Made by a program: the position numbers and the translations under genes. The notes under the pieces are model-generated. The model made no database searches and had not been told where the DNA came from. It saw only the letters and a program-made list of their open reading frames with translations. A stretch of DNA of 12,287 bases from Clostridiales bacterium (GTDB taxonomy: Bacteria; Bacillota; Clostridia; Lachnospirales; Lachnospiraceae): positions 1 through 12,287 of the forward strand of contig JAJPYU010000295.1 in NCBI GenBank assembly GCA_021204765.1, read 5' to 3'. Positions within the stretch are counted from its first letter, which is position 1. The number at the start of each line of letters is the position of its first letter. Below are positions 6,923 through 12,287 of this stretch, piece by piece.

Positions 6923-6960
6923 CGCTCTGCGGGGATGCGCAAGCGCAATCTAATTTATCC

Positions 6961-6988
6961 TTGACTTTTGTATTTTTACGAGTACAAT
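6961..6988 (+). promoter_or_regulatory. Sigma-A-type promoter for ispE-gntR-murI
   Basis: TTGACT (6961-6966), 16-nt spacer, TACAAT (6983-6988), each matching the consensus at five of six positions. Transcription would start near 6995, giving a leader of about 45 nt before the ispE ATG. It lies after the his terminator, so ispE and the following genes form a separate unit. Confidence 0.75.
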
Positions 6989-6994
6989 ATATTT

Positions 6995-7002
6995 TGTATA
7001 CA
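6995..7002 (+). promoter_or_regulatory. Candidate GntR-family operator at the ispE promoter
   Basis: TGTATACA is a perfect 8-bp palindrome, extended imperfectly as TTnTGTATACAnAA, sitting on the predicted transcription start. FadR-subfamily GntR regulators typically bind sites with GTA/TAC half-sites in dyads. A second wider dyad, TTGTA (6968-6972) and TACAA (6983-6987), overlaps the spacer and -10 box. A GntR/FCD gene lies in this same operon, so autoregulation is a natural reading, but it is inference. Confidence 0.4.
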
Positions 7003-7039
7003 GAATACCAAATCCACAATACAGGTAGGGAAGTAAACT

Positions 7040-7966
7040 ATGGCAAGAAATTACAACGGAGGATCCTATCACAGATCCCCCTCGAAAAGCAATCCCGACG
7101 AGGTCAGCCTGAAAGCGCTGGCGAAGATAAATATTGGCCTTGATGTCACAGGCGAGCGGGAGGACGGCTATCATGATGTCCGCATGATCATGCAGTCCAT
7201 CCATCTCTATGACAGGGTGGAGATAAGGCGGGTCAGATCCCCTCATATACATGTGGAGGCAAATCTCTACTACGTTCCCTCCGATGAGAGCAATCTGGCC
7301 TATAAGGCGGCGAAGCTTTTGAAGGACAAGTATGATATCCGGGACGGAGTGCACATTACATTGCAGAAATTCATACCGGTTTCAGCGGGCCTGGGAGGCG
7401 GCAGTGCAGATGCGGCGGCAGTTCTGGTTGGCATGAACCGCATTTTCCATCTGGGGATCAGGACCGAAGAGCTGGCAGCTATAGGTGCCGGTATTGGAGC
7501 GGATGTGCCTTTCTGTGTCATTCGGGGTACGGCTCTGGCTGAGGGTATAGGTGAGAAGATCACGGTTTTGCCTCCCATGCCCAGATGCCAGGTGCTTATT
7601 GCGAAGCCCGGCGTGGCGGTATCCACAAAGCATGTCTATGGGCAGCTGAAGCTGACGCCCTCCACTCCTCATCCGAATATTGACGGCATCATCGAGGGAA
7701 TCAACCGCAAAGATCTGAGCTCAATTGCTGAAAATATGGGAAATATCCTGGAGACCGTTACTGTTACAGAGTATCCCGTGATAAGGGAGATCAAGTCCCT
7801 GATGAGAGAAAACGGTGCCGCAGCTGCCATGATGAGCGGCAGCGGACCCTCGGTCTTCGGACTTTTCAAATATGAGAAAGACCTGAAAAATGCCTACGAG
7901 GCCATGAAGGCATCAGGTCTGGCGAAAAATGTTTATGCATCGGAGACTTATGCCAATCACAGGTAA
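7040..7966 (+). CDS. ispE: IspE, 4-diphosphocytidyl-2-C-methyl-D-erythritol kinase
   Basis: IspE is the GHMP kinase of the non-mevalonate isoprenoid pathway. It phosphorylates the 2-hydroxyl of CDP-methylerythritol with ATP on the way to IPP and DMAPP, and so feeds undecaprenyl phosphate and quinones. Signature blocks are KALAKINIGLDV (25-36) with catalytic K29, the ATP-binding glycine loop PVSAGLGGGSADAAA (113-127), catalytic D155 in GIGADVPFC, and the C-terminal GHMP motif MMSGSGPSVFGLF (264-276). At 308 residues it is somewhat longer than the usual 280-290. The extra length is mainly a polar N-terminal tail of about 21 residues (NYNGGSYHRSPSKSNPDE) before the first strand. No better start codon lies inside the tail. 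The ribosome site is AGGTAGGG at 7023-7030. gntR follows after 15 nt. Confidence 0.95.
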   Translation: MARNYNGGSYHRSPSKSNPDEVSLKALAKINIGLDVTGEREDGYHDVRMIMQSIHLYDRVEIRRVRSPHIHVEANLYYVPSDESNLAYKAAKLLKDKYDIRDGVHITLQKFIPVSAGLGGGSADAAAVLVGMNRIFHLGIRTEELAAIGAGIGADVPFCVIRGTALAEGIGEKITVLPPMPRCQVLIAKPGVAVSTKHVYGQLKLTPSTPHPNIDGIIEGINRKDLSSIAENMGNILETVTVTEYPVIREIKSLMRENGAAAAMMSGSGPSVFGLFKYEKDLKNAYEAMKASGLAKNVYASETYANHR

Positions 7967-7981
7967 AGGGGGAAGTAAGAT

Positions 7982-8674
7982 ATGACAGACGATCTGGAAC
8001 TGGAGATGGACGCATATCTGCCACTTAGGGATGTTGTTTTCCGGACGCTGAGGGCAGCCATCCTGAAAGGGGATCTAAAGCCCGGAGAACGGCTTATGGA
8101 GCTGCAGCTGGCGGCGAAGCTTGGAGTCAGCCGTACTCCCATCCGTGAGGCTATCCGCATGCTGGAGCAGGAAGGCCTGGCCATCACTTATCCCAGGAAA
8201 GGTGCCGAGGTGGCCCGGATGACGGAGAAAGATGTGGACGATGTACTGCAGATACGATGTGCCCTGGAGGAATTGGCGGTGCGTCTCTCCTGCCAGAATA
8301 TTTCCGAGACGGAAATAACCCAGTTGAAAATCTCCATGGAGAATTTTGCAAAGGAGACTGCTTCGGGCGGTATCACGGCTATAGCCAGGGCAGATGAGAA
8401 TTTCCACGATGTCTTTTACAATGTGGCTGACAACCCCAAGCTTCTGGGACTCCTCAGCAATTTCCGCGAGCAGATGTACCGATACAGGGTGGAGTATCTG
8501 AAGGATATATCGGTATATCCCTGGCTTTTGGAGGAGCACAGGCAGCTGTATGAGGCCATAAAGGATCGGGATGCCGACAAGGCGGCTGCCATTACCCGGA
8601 TGCATCTGGAGCATCAAACCCAGGGAGTGAAGCGCATAATCCGGGAGCAGGAGCAGGCGGAGGGACAAGGCTGA
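7982..8674 (+). CDS. GntR-family transcriptional regulator, FadR subfamily (FCD domain)
   Basis: This is a DNA-binding regulator with an N-terminal winged helix-turn-helix (about residues 12-80) and an all-helical FCD effector domain (about 85-220). The HTH shows GDLKPGERLMELQLAAKLG followed by VSRTPIREAIRMLEQEGL, typical of the family. The four metal and ligand-site residues usual in FCD proteins are present: D138 and H142 in ADENFHDVFY, H186 in LLEEHRQLY, and H208 in RMHLEHQ, so a metal-bound carboxylate effector is likely. The effector cannot be deduced. It lies 15 nt after ispE and 45 nt before murI with no terminator, so it is co-transcribed with an isoprenoid gene and a cell-wall gene. 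A palindrome at the operon promoter is a candidate target. The ribosome site is the GGGGGA run just before the ATG. Confidence 0.93.
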   Translation: MTDDLELEMDAYLPLRDVVFRTLRAAILKGDLKPGERLMELQLAAKLGVSRTPIREAIRMLEQEGLAITYPRKGAEVARMTEKDVDDVLQIRCALEELAVRLSCQNISETEITQLKISMENFAKETASGGITAIARADENFHDVFYNVADNPKLLGLLSNFREQMYRYRVEYLKDISVYPWLLEEHRQLYEAIKDRDADKAAAITRMHLEHQTQGVKRIIREQEQAEGQG

Positions 8675-8719
8675 TCATGAAAGTGCGGGAAGACATCCCG
8701 GCGGCGAAAGGTTTTTGGC

Positions 8720-9610
8720 ATGGAAGATATAAAATATGCCCCAATAGGGGTCTTCGATTCAGGAGTCGGGGGACTGACAGTGGCAAGGGAGATCATGCAT
8801 CAGCTTCCCGACGAGTATATCATATATTTCGGCGATACAGCCCGGGTGCCCTATGGCAGCAAATCCCGGGAGACGATCATCAGATTTTCCAGGCAGATCG
8901 TGCATTTTCTGCAGACTAAAAGCGTGAAGGCCGTTGTGGTGGCCTGCAATACCGCCAGTGCCCTTGCATTGGAGACCCTGCAGCCGGAGCTTGATATACC
9001 TGTCATAGGAGTGGTCGTCCCCGGGGCAAGGGTGGCTGCCGAGTCCACGAAAACAGGAAAGGTGGGTGTTATCGCCACCGAAAGTACTATAGCCAGTGAG
9101 CTTTACACGCGGGTCATAGAGGAGCAGAATCCCAGAGTGCAGGTTTACGGCAAGGCCTGTCCTCTCTTTGTACCTCTGGTGGAGGAGGGATGGATAAATG
9201 ATCTGGTGACACTGGAAGTGGCCAGACGCTATCTTAAACCATTGATGGAAACCGGTATCGATACACTGGTCATGGGCTGTACCCACTATCCGCTGCTCAG
9301 GGAGACATTCAGGCAGATCCTGGGTGATGGCGTGACCCTGGTAAATCCAGCCTACGAGACTGCCAGGGAGCTTAAGGATCTGCTTGAGCGGGAAGGGATA
9401 GCAAATGATGGAAAGCGGGTGGAAGCCGGGCATGATCCTGACAAAACAGAGGCAAATGCAATGGATCCGGGAAAGACGGATGAAGAAAAAGCGGTAAAGA
9501 AATATAGTTTCTATGTGAGCGACGCTGCCAACAAATTCAAAGAATTTGCCAGCACTATCCTGCCTTTCGGGGTTGATGCGGCACAGCTGGTACACATAGA
9601 AGACTATTAA
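8720..9610 (+). CDS. murI: MurI, glutamate racemase
   Basis: This cofactor-independent racemase makes D-glutamate from L-glutamate for the peptidoglycan stem peptide, in the cytoplasm. The two catalytic cysteines are C76 in VVVACNTASA and C187 in VMGCTHYPLL. The substrate-binding N-terminus IGVFDSGVGGLTV (9-21) and YFGDTARVPYG (36-46) are also typical. At 296 residues it is about 25-30 longer than most. The excess is a charged, low-complexity linker at about 228-260 (bases about 9401-9499), between the EREGI helix and the final YSFYVSDAANKF block. The core is intact, so activity is expected. GAAAGG lies about 9 nt before the ATG. It is the last gene of the ispE operon and is followed by a terminator about 50 nt after its TAA. 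Confidence 0.96.
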   Translation: MEDIKYAPIGVFDSGVGGLTVAREIMHQLPDEYIIYFGDTARVPYGSKSRETIIRFSRQIVHFLQTKSVKAVVVACNTASALALETLQPELDIPVIGVVVPGARVAAESTKTGKVGVIATESTIASELYTRVIEEQNPRVQVYGKACPLFVPLVEEGWINDLVTLEVARRYLKPLMETGIDTLVMGCTHYPLLRETFRQILGDGVTLVNPAYETARELKDLLEREGIANDGKRVEAGHDPDKTEANAMDPGKTDEEKAVKKYSFYVSDAANKFKEFASTILPFGVDAAQLVHIEDY

Positions 9611-9658
9611 ACCGGGCAGGGATGCGGTTTGTCCTGTGCGTATAGGATAAAGAAAAAA

Positions 9659-9686
9659 GGAGCAGGTGAAAACCATCTGCTCCTTT
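9659..9686. terminator. Bidirectional terminator between murI and the convergent gene
   Basis: GGAGCAGGTG (9659-9668) pairs with CATCTGCTCC (9674-9683): a 10-bp stem with one G-U pair and a 5-nt loop. On + it is followed by only TTTCGTT. On the minus strand it is followed by TTTTTTCTTT, a stronger T-run, so it should stop the minus-strand gene best and murI transcripts less tightly. Confidence 0.8.
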
Positions 9687-9703
9687 CGTTGCACTCGCTG
9701 TAT

Positions 9704-10165
9704 TCATTTCCTCGTCCTGCCCTGGGCAAAGTCGGTAATCCTGGAGAAAGGGCCTTTCTTCTTTTCCTTCTTCTCCAACGGAGCCCGAACGCCTCTCACA
9801 TCGGTGATGTATATACCGGAGGCCTTTACTTTGACCTCCTTCTTCACCGGGATCAGGTCGAAGATGTCATTGTCCGCAATCATGGTCATGACCTTGGGAC
9901 CTACCTTTACCTTCACACAGGGGACCTTGGCTATCTTCGCATATCGGGGTGTCTGGTCGATGACGTTCTGGGGCAGACCGGAATCCTTCATGCGCAGCTT
10001 CTTCTTGTCTATAATGAGGACGGTATAGAACTGGGCAGTCTCGTCTATTATCTTCTGCTGCTCATCCCGCTTCTTCTCGCTCCTCTTGGAAAGAATATAT
10101 AAAGCTATGATAGCGGCCACCAATATGGCCATTACGATTATTAGAACTATCCATCTGGCACTCAC
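9704..10165 (-). CDS. Uncharacterised single-pass membrane protein, basic
   Basis: The 153-residue protein has one N-terminal transmembrane helix (about 5-25, WIVLIIVMAILVAAIIALYI), then a charged, possibly coiled segment (27-43, KRSEKKRDEQQ). A compact region that looks beta-rich follows at 45-128 (TVLIIDKKKLRMKDSGLP, IFDLIPVKKEVKVKASG), and the tail is lysine/arginine-rich. Positive charges right after the helix suggest that the soluble part faces the cytoplasm. The start is GTG at 10165: AGGAGG (10173-10178) lies 8 nt ahead of it, while the ATG at 10170 meets a stop after two codons. It resembles, from memory only, conserved uncharacterised Lachnospiraceae proteins; I cannot name a domain. 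It has its own promoter and terminator, stands divergent to the lipoprotein gene and convergent to murI, so it is probably monocistronic. Confidence 0.82.
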   Translation of the reverse strand: MSARWIVLIIVMAILVAAIIALYILSKRSEKKRDEQQKIIDETAQFYTVLIIDKKKLRMKDSGLPQNVIDQTPRYAKIAKVPCVKVKVGPKVMTMIADNDIFDLIPVKKEVKVKASGIYITDVRGVRAPLEKKEKKKGPFSRITDFAQGRTRK

Positions 10166-10172
10166 GGCATCT

Positions 10173-10178
10173 GCCTCC
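10173..10178 (-). promoter_or_regulatory. Ribosome binding site supporting a GTG start for the minus-strand gene
   Basis: On the minus strand this reads AGGAGG, followed by 8 nt and then GTG (10165). The ATG nearer to it, at 10170, is out of frame and is closed by TGA two codons later. Confidence 0.7.
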
Positions 10179-10227
10179 TGTCCTGTACTTCTTGCGGCAG
10201 CGTGTCCCGCACCGCTGACTGGTGTTT

Positions 10228-10256
10228 ATTCTACCATCTATCCTTTTAAAATACAA
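10228..10256 (-). promoter_or_regulatory. Promoter for the minus-strand membrane protein gene
   Basis: Read on the minus strand: TTGTAT (10256-10251), 17-nt spacer, TAGAAT (10233-10228), about 60 nt ahead of the GTG start. The spacing is ideal; the -10 box matches the consensus at five of six positions and the -35 box is moderate. Confidence 0.6.
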
Positions 10257-10261
10257 GAAAA

Positions 10262-10277
10262 AAAGTGTAATCACTTT
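10262..10277. repeat. Inverted repeat between two divergent genes
   Basis: AAAGTG (10262-10267), TAAT, CACTTT (10272-10277) form a perfect 6-bp dyad with a 4-bp spacer. It lies just upstream of the minus-strand -35 box and just upstream of the tentative plus-strand promoter, where a shared operator could act. As RNA on the minus strand it would be a weak AT-rich hairpin followed by T residues. Confidence 0.4.
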
Positions 10278-10281
10278 CCAT

Positions 10282-10309
10282 TTGGGAGGAATTGTGGTAT
10301 TCTCATTAT
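10282..10309 (+). promoter_or_regulatory. Tentative promoter for the trigger-factor-like lipoprotein gene
   Basis: TTGGGA (10282-10287), 16-nt spacer, CATTAT (10304-10309). Each box matches the consensus at only four of six positions, but the placement, about 45 nt before the start codon in a divergent intergenic region, is right. Other assignments in this AT-rich stretch are possible. Confidence 0.3.
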
Positions 10310-10355
10310 GTTTGTGAAAAGTAACAAAAAACGGTGAAAAGAGAGGGCATTTGTG

Positions 10356-11618
10356 ATGAAAAAGAAAATAGCGGCGTTGCTGGTCTGCACTATGGCAGCG
10401 GTAACAATATTTGCGGGCTGCGGCTCGGACGAGACTGAGGAGCAGGCCAGTATATCCACTGTGGAGGAGGACGACACGGTTACGACTGCAGAGCTTCTCG
10501 ACGGCTTAGATTACGACGTGACTGATTATGTGACCCTGCCGGCCGATTACATGGAGCTGACTGTTGAGCTCAGCTCCAGCTACGAGGTGACTGATGGGGA
10601 TGTCAGGGAATATATTGAGGAGTACATCCTGCCGTCCTACCCGGTCTATGTGGAGACCGACAAGACTGAGGTCGAGGAGGGTGACACGGTAAATATTGAT
10701 TACGTCGGCACCCAGGATGGTGTGGCTTTCGATGGGGGTACTGCCGAGGGCTATGATCTGACCATAGGCTCCGGTACTTTTATAGACGGCTTCGAGGATG
10801 GCCTTATCGGAGTGGCTGTGGGAGACACCGTGGATCTGGATCTCACTTTCCCCGAAGATTACTCTAATGAGGATCTGGCCGGACAGGATGTGGTTTTTAC
10901 CGTGACGGTCAACTCCATCGTGGAGGAACAGACCCTGGCTTATGACGATATGACTGATGACTATATTGCGGAGAATTTCAGCGCATACAGTCTTTCCACT
11001 GTGGAGGATATGTACAATTATATTGAGGATGGCCTGACAAGCACCTACGAGAGCGAGAAGACCAGTGAGACTCAGGATCTGATCCTGGAGCAGCTGATGG
11101 ATATCTGCGAAGTGGATATCCCCGATGATATGTTAAGTGATGAGATAGACAGTTACATTTCTAATGCCCAGGCCGGGGCTGAGTACTACGGCATGGATTT
11201 CGACGAGTATATCTCCACTTACTACGGCTGTGAGGATGAGGATGCCTTTAATGATTACGCAACGGAAAATGCGACTGTCAGCCTCACTGAGGAATTGATA
11301 CTCCAGGCCATCATCGCAGATCAGGGACTAACTATTTCCAGAAGCGATTTTGACGATTTCGTGGATTATTTCGTTTCTTATTACGGATACAGCACCACTG
11401 ATGATATCTATGAAGACTACGGCGGTGAGGAATCCCTGATGCTGATCTATGCGGAAAATGTGGCTCTTAATACCGTCATGGATGCGGCTACTGTTATTGT
11501 GCCGGAGACAGGGGAGGCTGAGGAAGCCGCAGATGAGGACGGAGCCGAAGACGATGAGGCAGAGGACAGCGTGGCTGATGAGTCCGAAGACGATGAGGCG
11601 GAGGATGCGGAAGAATAA
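10356..11618 (+). CDS. Trigger-factor-related FKBP-type peptidyl-prolyl isomerase, predicted lipoprotein
   Basis: This is probably a membrane-anchored extracytoplasmic foldase. From ATG 10356 (420 residues; GAGAGGG 8 nt upstream; a GTG one codon earlier is less well spaced) it starts MKKKIAALLV, a lipoprotein signal ending at IFAGC, with C22 as the lipidated cysteine. Residues about 107-190 are an FKBP domain of trigger-factor type (GDTVNIDYVGT, GTFIDGFEDGLIG, LTFPEDY). About 200-380 is a helical region like the trigger factor C-terminal chaperone arms. The N-terminal ribosome-binding domain of true trigger factor is absent, which fits an exported protein. The protein is strikingly acidic and ends in about 35 residues of mostly Glu, Asp and Ala. 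Annotation as tig would mislead: the role on the ribosome is not expected. asnS follows after 47 nt. Confidence 0.88.
   Translation: MKKKIAALLVCTMAAVTIFAGCGSDETEEQASISTVEEDDTVTTAELLDGLDYDVTDYVTLPADYMELTVELSSSYEVTDGDVREYIEEYILPSYPVYVETDKTEVEEGDTVNIDYVGTQDGVAFDGGTAEGYDLTIGSGTFIDGFEDGLIGVAVGDTVDLDLTFPEDYSNEDLAGQDVVFTVTVNSIVEEQTLAYDDMTDDYIAENFSAYSLSTVEDMYNYIEDGLTSTYESEKTSETQDLILEQLMDICEVDIPDDMLSDEIDSYISNAQAGAEYYGMDFDEYISTYYGCEDEDAFNDYATENATVSLTEELILQAIIADQGLTISRSDFDDFVDYFVSYYGYSTTDDIYEDYGGEESLMLIYAENVALNTVMDAATVIVPETGEAEEAADEDGAEDDEAEDSVADESEDDEAEDAEE
11545..11605 (+). repeat. Internal duplication encoding the acidic tail
   Basis: Two 22-bp copies (11545-11566 and 11584-11605), beginning CCGAAGACGATGAGGC and differing at one position, lie 39 bp apart start to start, that is 13 codons. 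They encode EDDEAED-type units at the C-terminus of the lipoprotein. The in-frame spacing suggests tail growth by duplication, and the copy number may vary between strains. Confidence 0.75.
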
Positions 11619-11665
11619 ATGCCCATGCGGACTTACGTGAACTGCGGGCGGCAGGGGGTTAAGAC

Positions 11666-12287
11666 ATGGTAAATATAAGAGACATATTCAGGAACAGGGA
11701 AGAATATCTGAATAAAGAAGTATCTGTCGGTGGCTGGGTCAGGAGCCTGAGAAATTCCAAGACGGTCAGCTTCCTGACTGTAAATGACGGCACTTTCTTT
11801 GAACCGATCCAGGTGGTTTTTAATGATGATCTGGAAAATTACGCCGCGGTATCAAAGCTGAATGTGGGTGCTGCGGTCATAGTGACCGGACAGCTCATTC
11901 CCACACCCCAGGCGAAGCAGCCCTTTGAGATACAGGCTGCGGAAGTGGAGATAGAGGGAGAGTCCTCCCCGGATTATCCCCTGCAGAAAAAAAGGCATTC
12001 CTTTGAATTCCTCAGGACCATCTCCCATCTGAGACCCAGGGCAAACACTTTCGAGGCGGTTTTCCGGGTGAGATCTTTGGCGGCTTATGCCATTCATAAG
12101 TTTTTCCAGGAGAGGGACTTCGTCTACGTGAATACCCCACTGATCACCGGCAGCGACTGTGAGGGAGCGGGAGAGATGTTCCGGGTGACGACCCTGGATC
12201 CGGCAAACATCCCTTTAAATGCCGACGGAACGGTGGACTACTCACGGGATTTCTTCGGGAAGCCCACTAATCTCACAGTCAGCGGAC
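11666..12287 (+). CDS. asnS: AsnRS, asparaginyl-tRNA synthetase (3' end outside window)
   Basis: AsnRS is a class IIb synthetase charging tRNA-Asn with asparagine in the cytoplasm. The first 207 residues are visible of a usual 460 or so. An N-terminal OB-fold anticodon-binding domain spans about 15-105 (VSVGGWVRSLRNSK, FFEPIQVVF). The catalytic domain opens with HLRPRANTF, class II motif 1 (about 133-160, with invariant P158 in YVNTPLI), and GSDCEGAGEMF (162-172), the signature that separates AsnRS from AspRS. FFGKPTNLTVSG at the window edge is the start of the next AsnRS block. The ATG at 11666 is preceded by AGGGGG. There is no T-box leader and no terminator in the 47 nt after the lipoprotein gene, so it is probably transcribed with that gene. 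Confidence 0.96.
   Translation, partial: MVNIRDIFRNREEYLNKEVSVGGWVRSLRNSKTVSFLTVNDGTFFEPIQVVFNDDLENYAAVSKLNVGAAVIVTGQLIPTPQAKQPFEIQAAEVEIEGESSPDYPLQKKRHSFEFLRTISHLRPRANTFEAVFRVRSLAAYAIHKFFQERDFVYVNTPLITGSDCEGAGEMFRVTTLDPANIPLNADGTVDYSRDFFGKPTNLTVSG

Noticed and set aside
8759..9694. 311-codon open frame on the minus strand over murI
   Set aside because: Shadow frame: Cys/His/Gly-rich and without family features, while the + strand frame is unmistakable glutamate racemase.
9629..10102. Leu-rich open frame on + opposite the small membrane protein gene
   Set aside because: It runs through the terminator hairpin and is the antisense of a gene with a good promoter, ribosome site and terminator; the Leu/Tyr richness comes from the opposite Lys/Glu-rich codons.
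11619..11665. T-box leader for asnS
   Set aside because: The gap is 47 nt and lacks the conserved T-box sequence, specifier hairpin and terminator/antiterminator.
1..12287. Mobile element, phage, CRISPR or defence system
   Set aside because: Every sizeable frame is assigned to a biosynthetic, regulatory, membrane or synthetase gene. There are no transposase or integrase motifs, no long terminal repeats and no regularly spaced repeats.

Overview
The window holds a stretch of a Gram-positive, low-to-mid-GC chromosome (by eye about half G+C). It is probably from Clostridia and most likely Lachnospiraceae. The reasons are the Firmicutes-style short HisG, the fused HisIE, a FadR/FCD-type GntR regulator between ispE and murI, strong AGGAGG-like ribosome sites, free use of ATA isoleucine codons, and a small membrane protein that resembles, from memory, uncharacterised Lachnospiraceae proteins. 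The taxonomic call is inference.

Region 1 (1-6906) is the distal part of a histidine operon, all on +: hisA (5' end cut off), hisF, hisG, hisD, hisC, hisB, hisH and hisIE, closed by an intrinsic terminator at about 6873-6906. Together they cover ATP phosphoribosyltransferase (catalytic subunit only), the cyclohydrolase and pyrophosphohydrolase, the isomerase, IGP synthase (HisF+HisH), the dehydratase, the aminotransferase and the dehydrogenase. The HisZ subunit needed by the short HisG and a histidinol-phosphate phosphatase are not seen and should lie outside. hisA and hisF precede hisG, which differs from the common Firmicutes G-D-(C)-B-H-A-F-I order. Four spacers of about 90-140 nt (hisA/F, hisG/D, hisC/B, hisH/IE) contrast with the tight or overlapping junctions elsewhere; three of them hold inverted repeats, short direct repeats or a possible 24-codon ORF.

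Region 2 (6907-9686) is a separate unit: a good sigma-A promoter at 6961-6988, then ispE (isoprenoid precursor kinase), a GntR/FCD regulator and murI (glutamate racemase). A TGTATACA palindrome sits at the predicted transcription start and is a candidate operator for the regulator of the same operon. A terminator hairpin that works in both directions separates murI from the convergent gene.

Region 3 (9704-12287) is a divergent pair around an AT-rich spacer. The minus-strand gene encodes a small basic single-pass membrane protein of unknown function. The plus-strand gene encodes a very acidic lipoprotein with a trigger-factor-like FKBP domain but no ribosome-binding domain. It is followed after 47 nt, with no visible terminator, by asnS (asparaginyl-tRNA synthetase), which runs off the window end.

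No tRNA or rRNA, CRISPR array, transposon or phage gene was found, and no gene-free stretch exceeds 300 nt. Most of the window is housekeeping. The parts most worth attention are the exported trigger-factor relative, the unknown membrane protein beside it, the candidate GntR operator, and the unusual spacers in the his operon.
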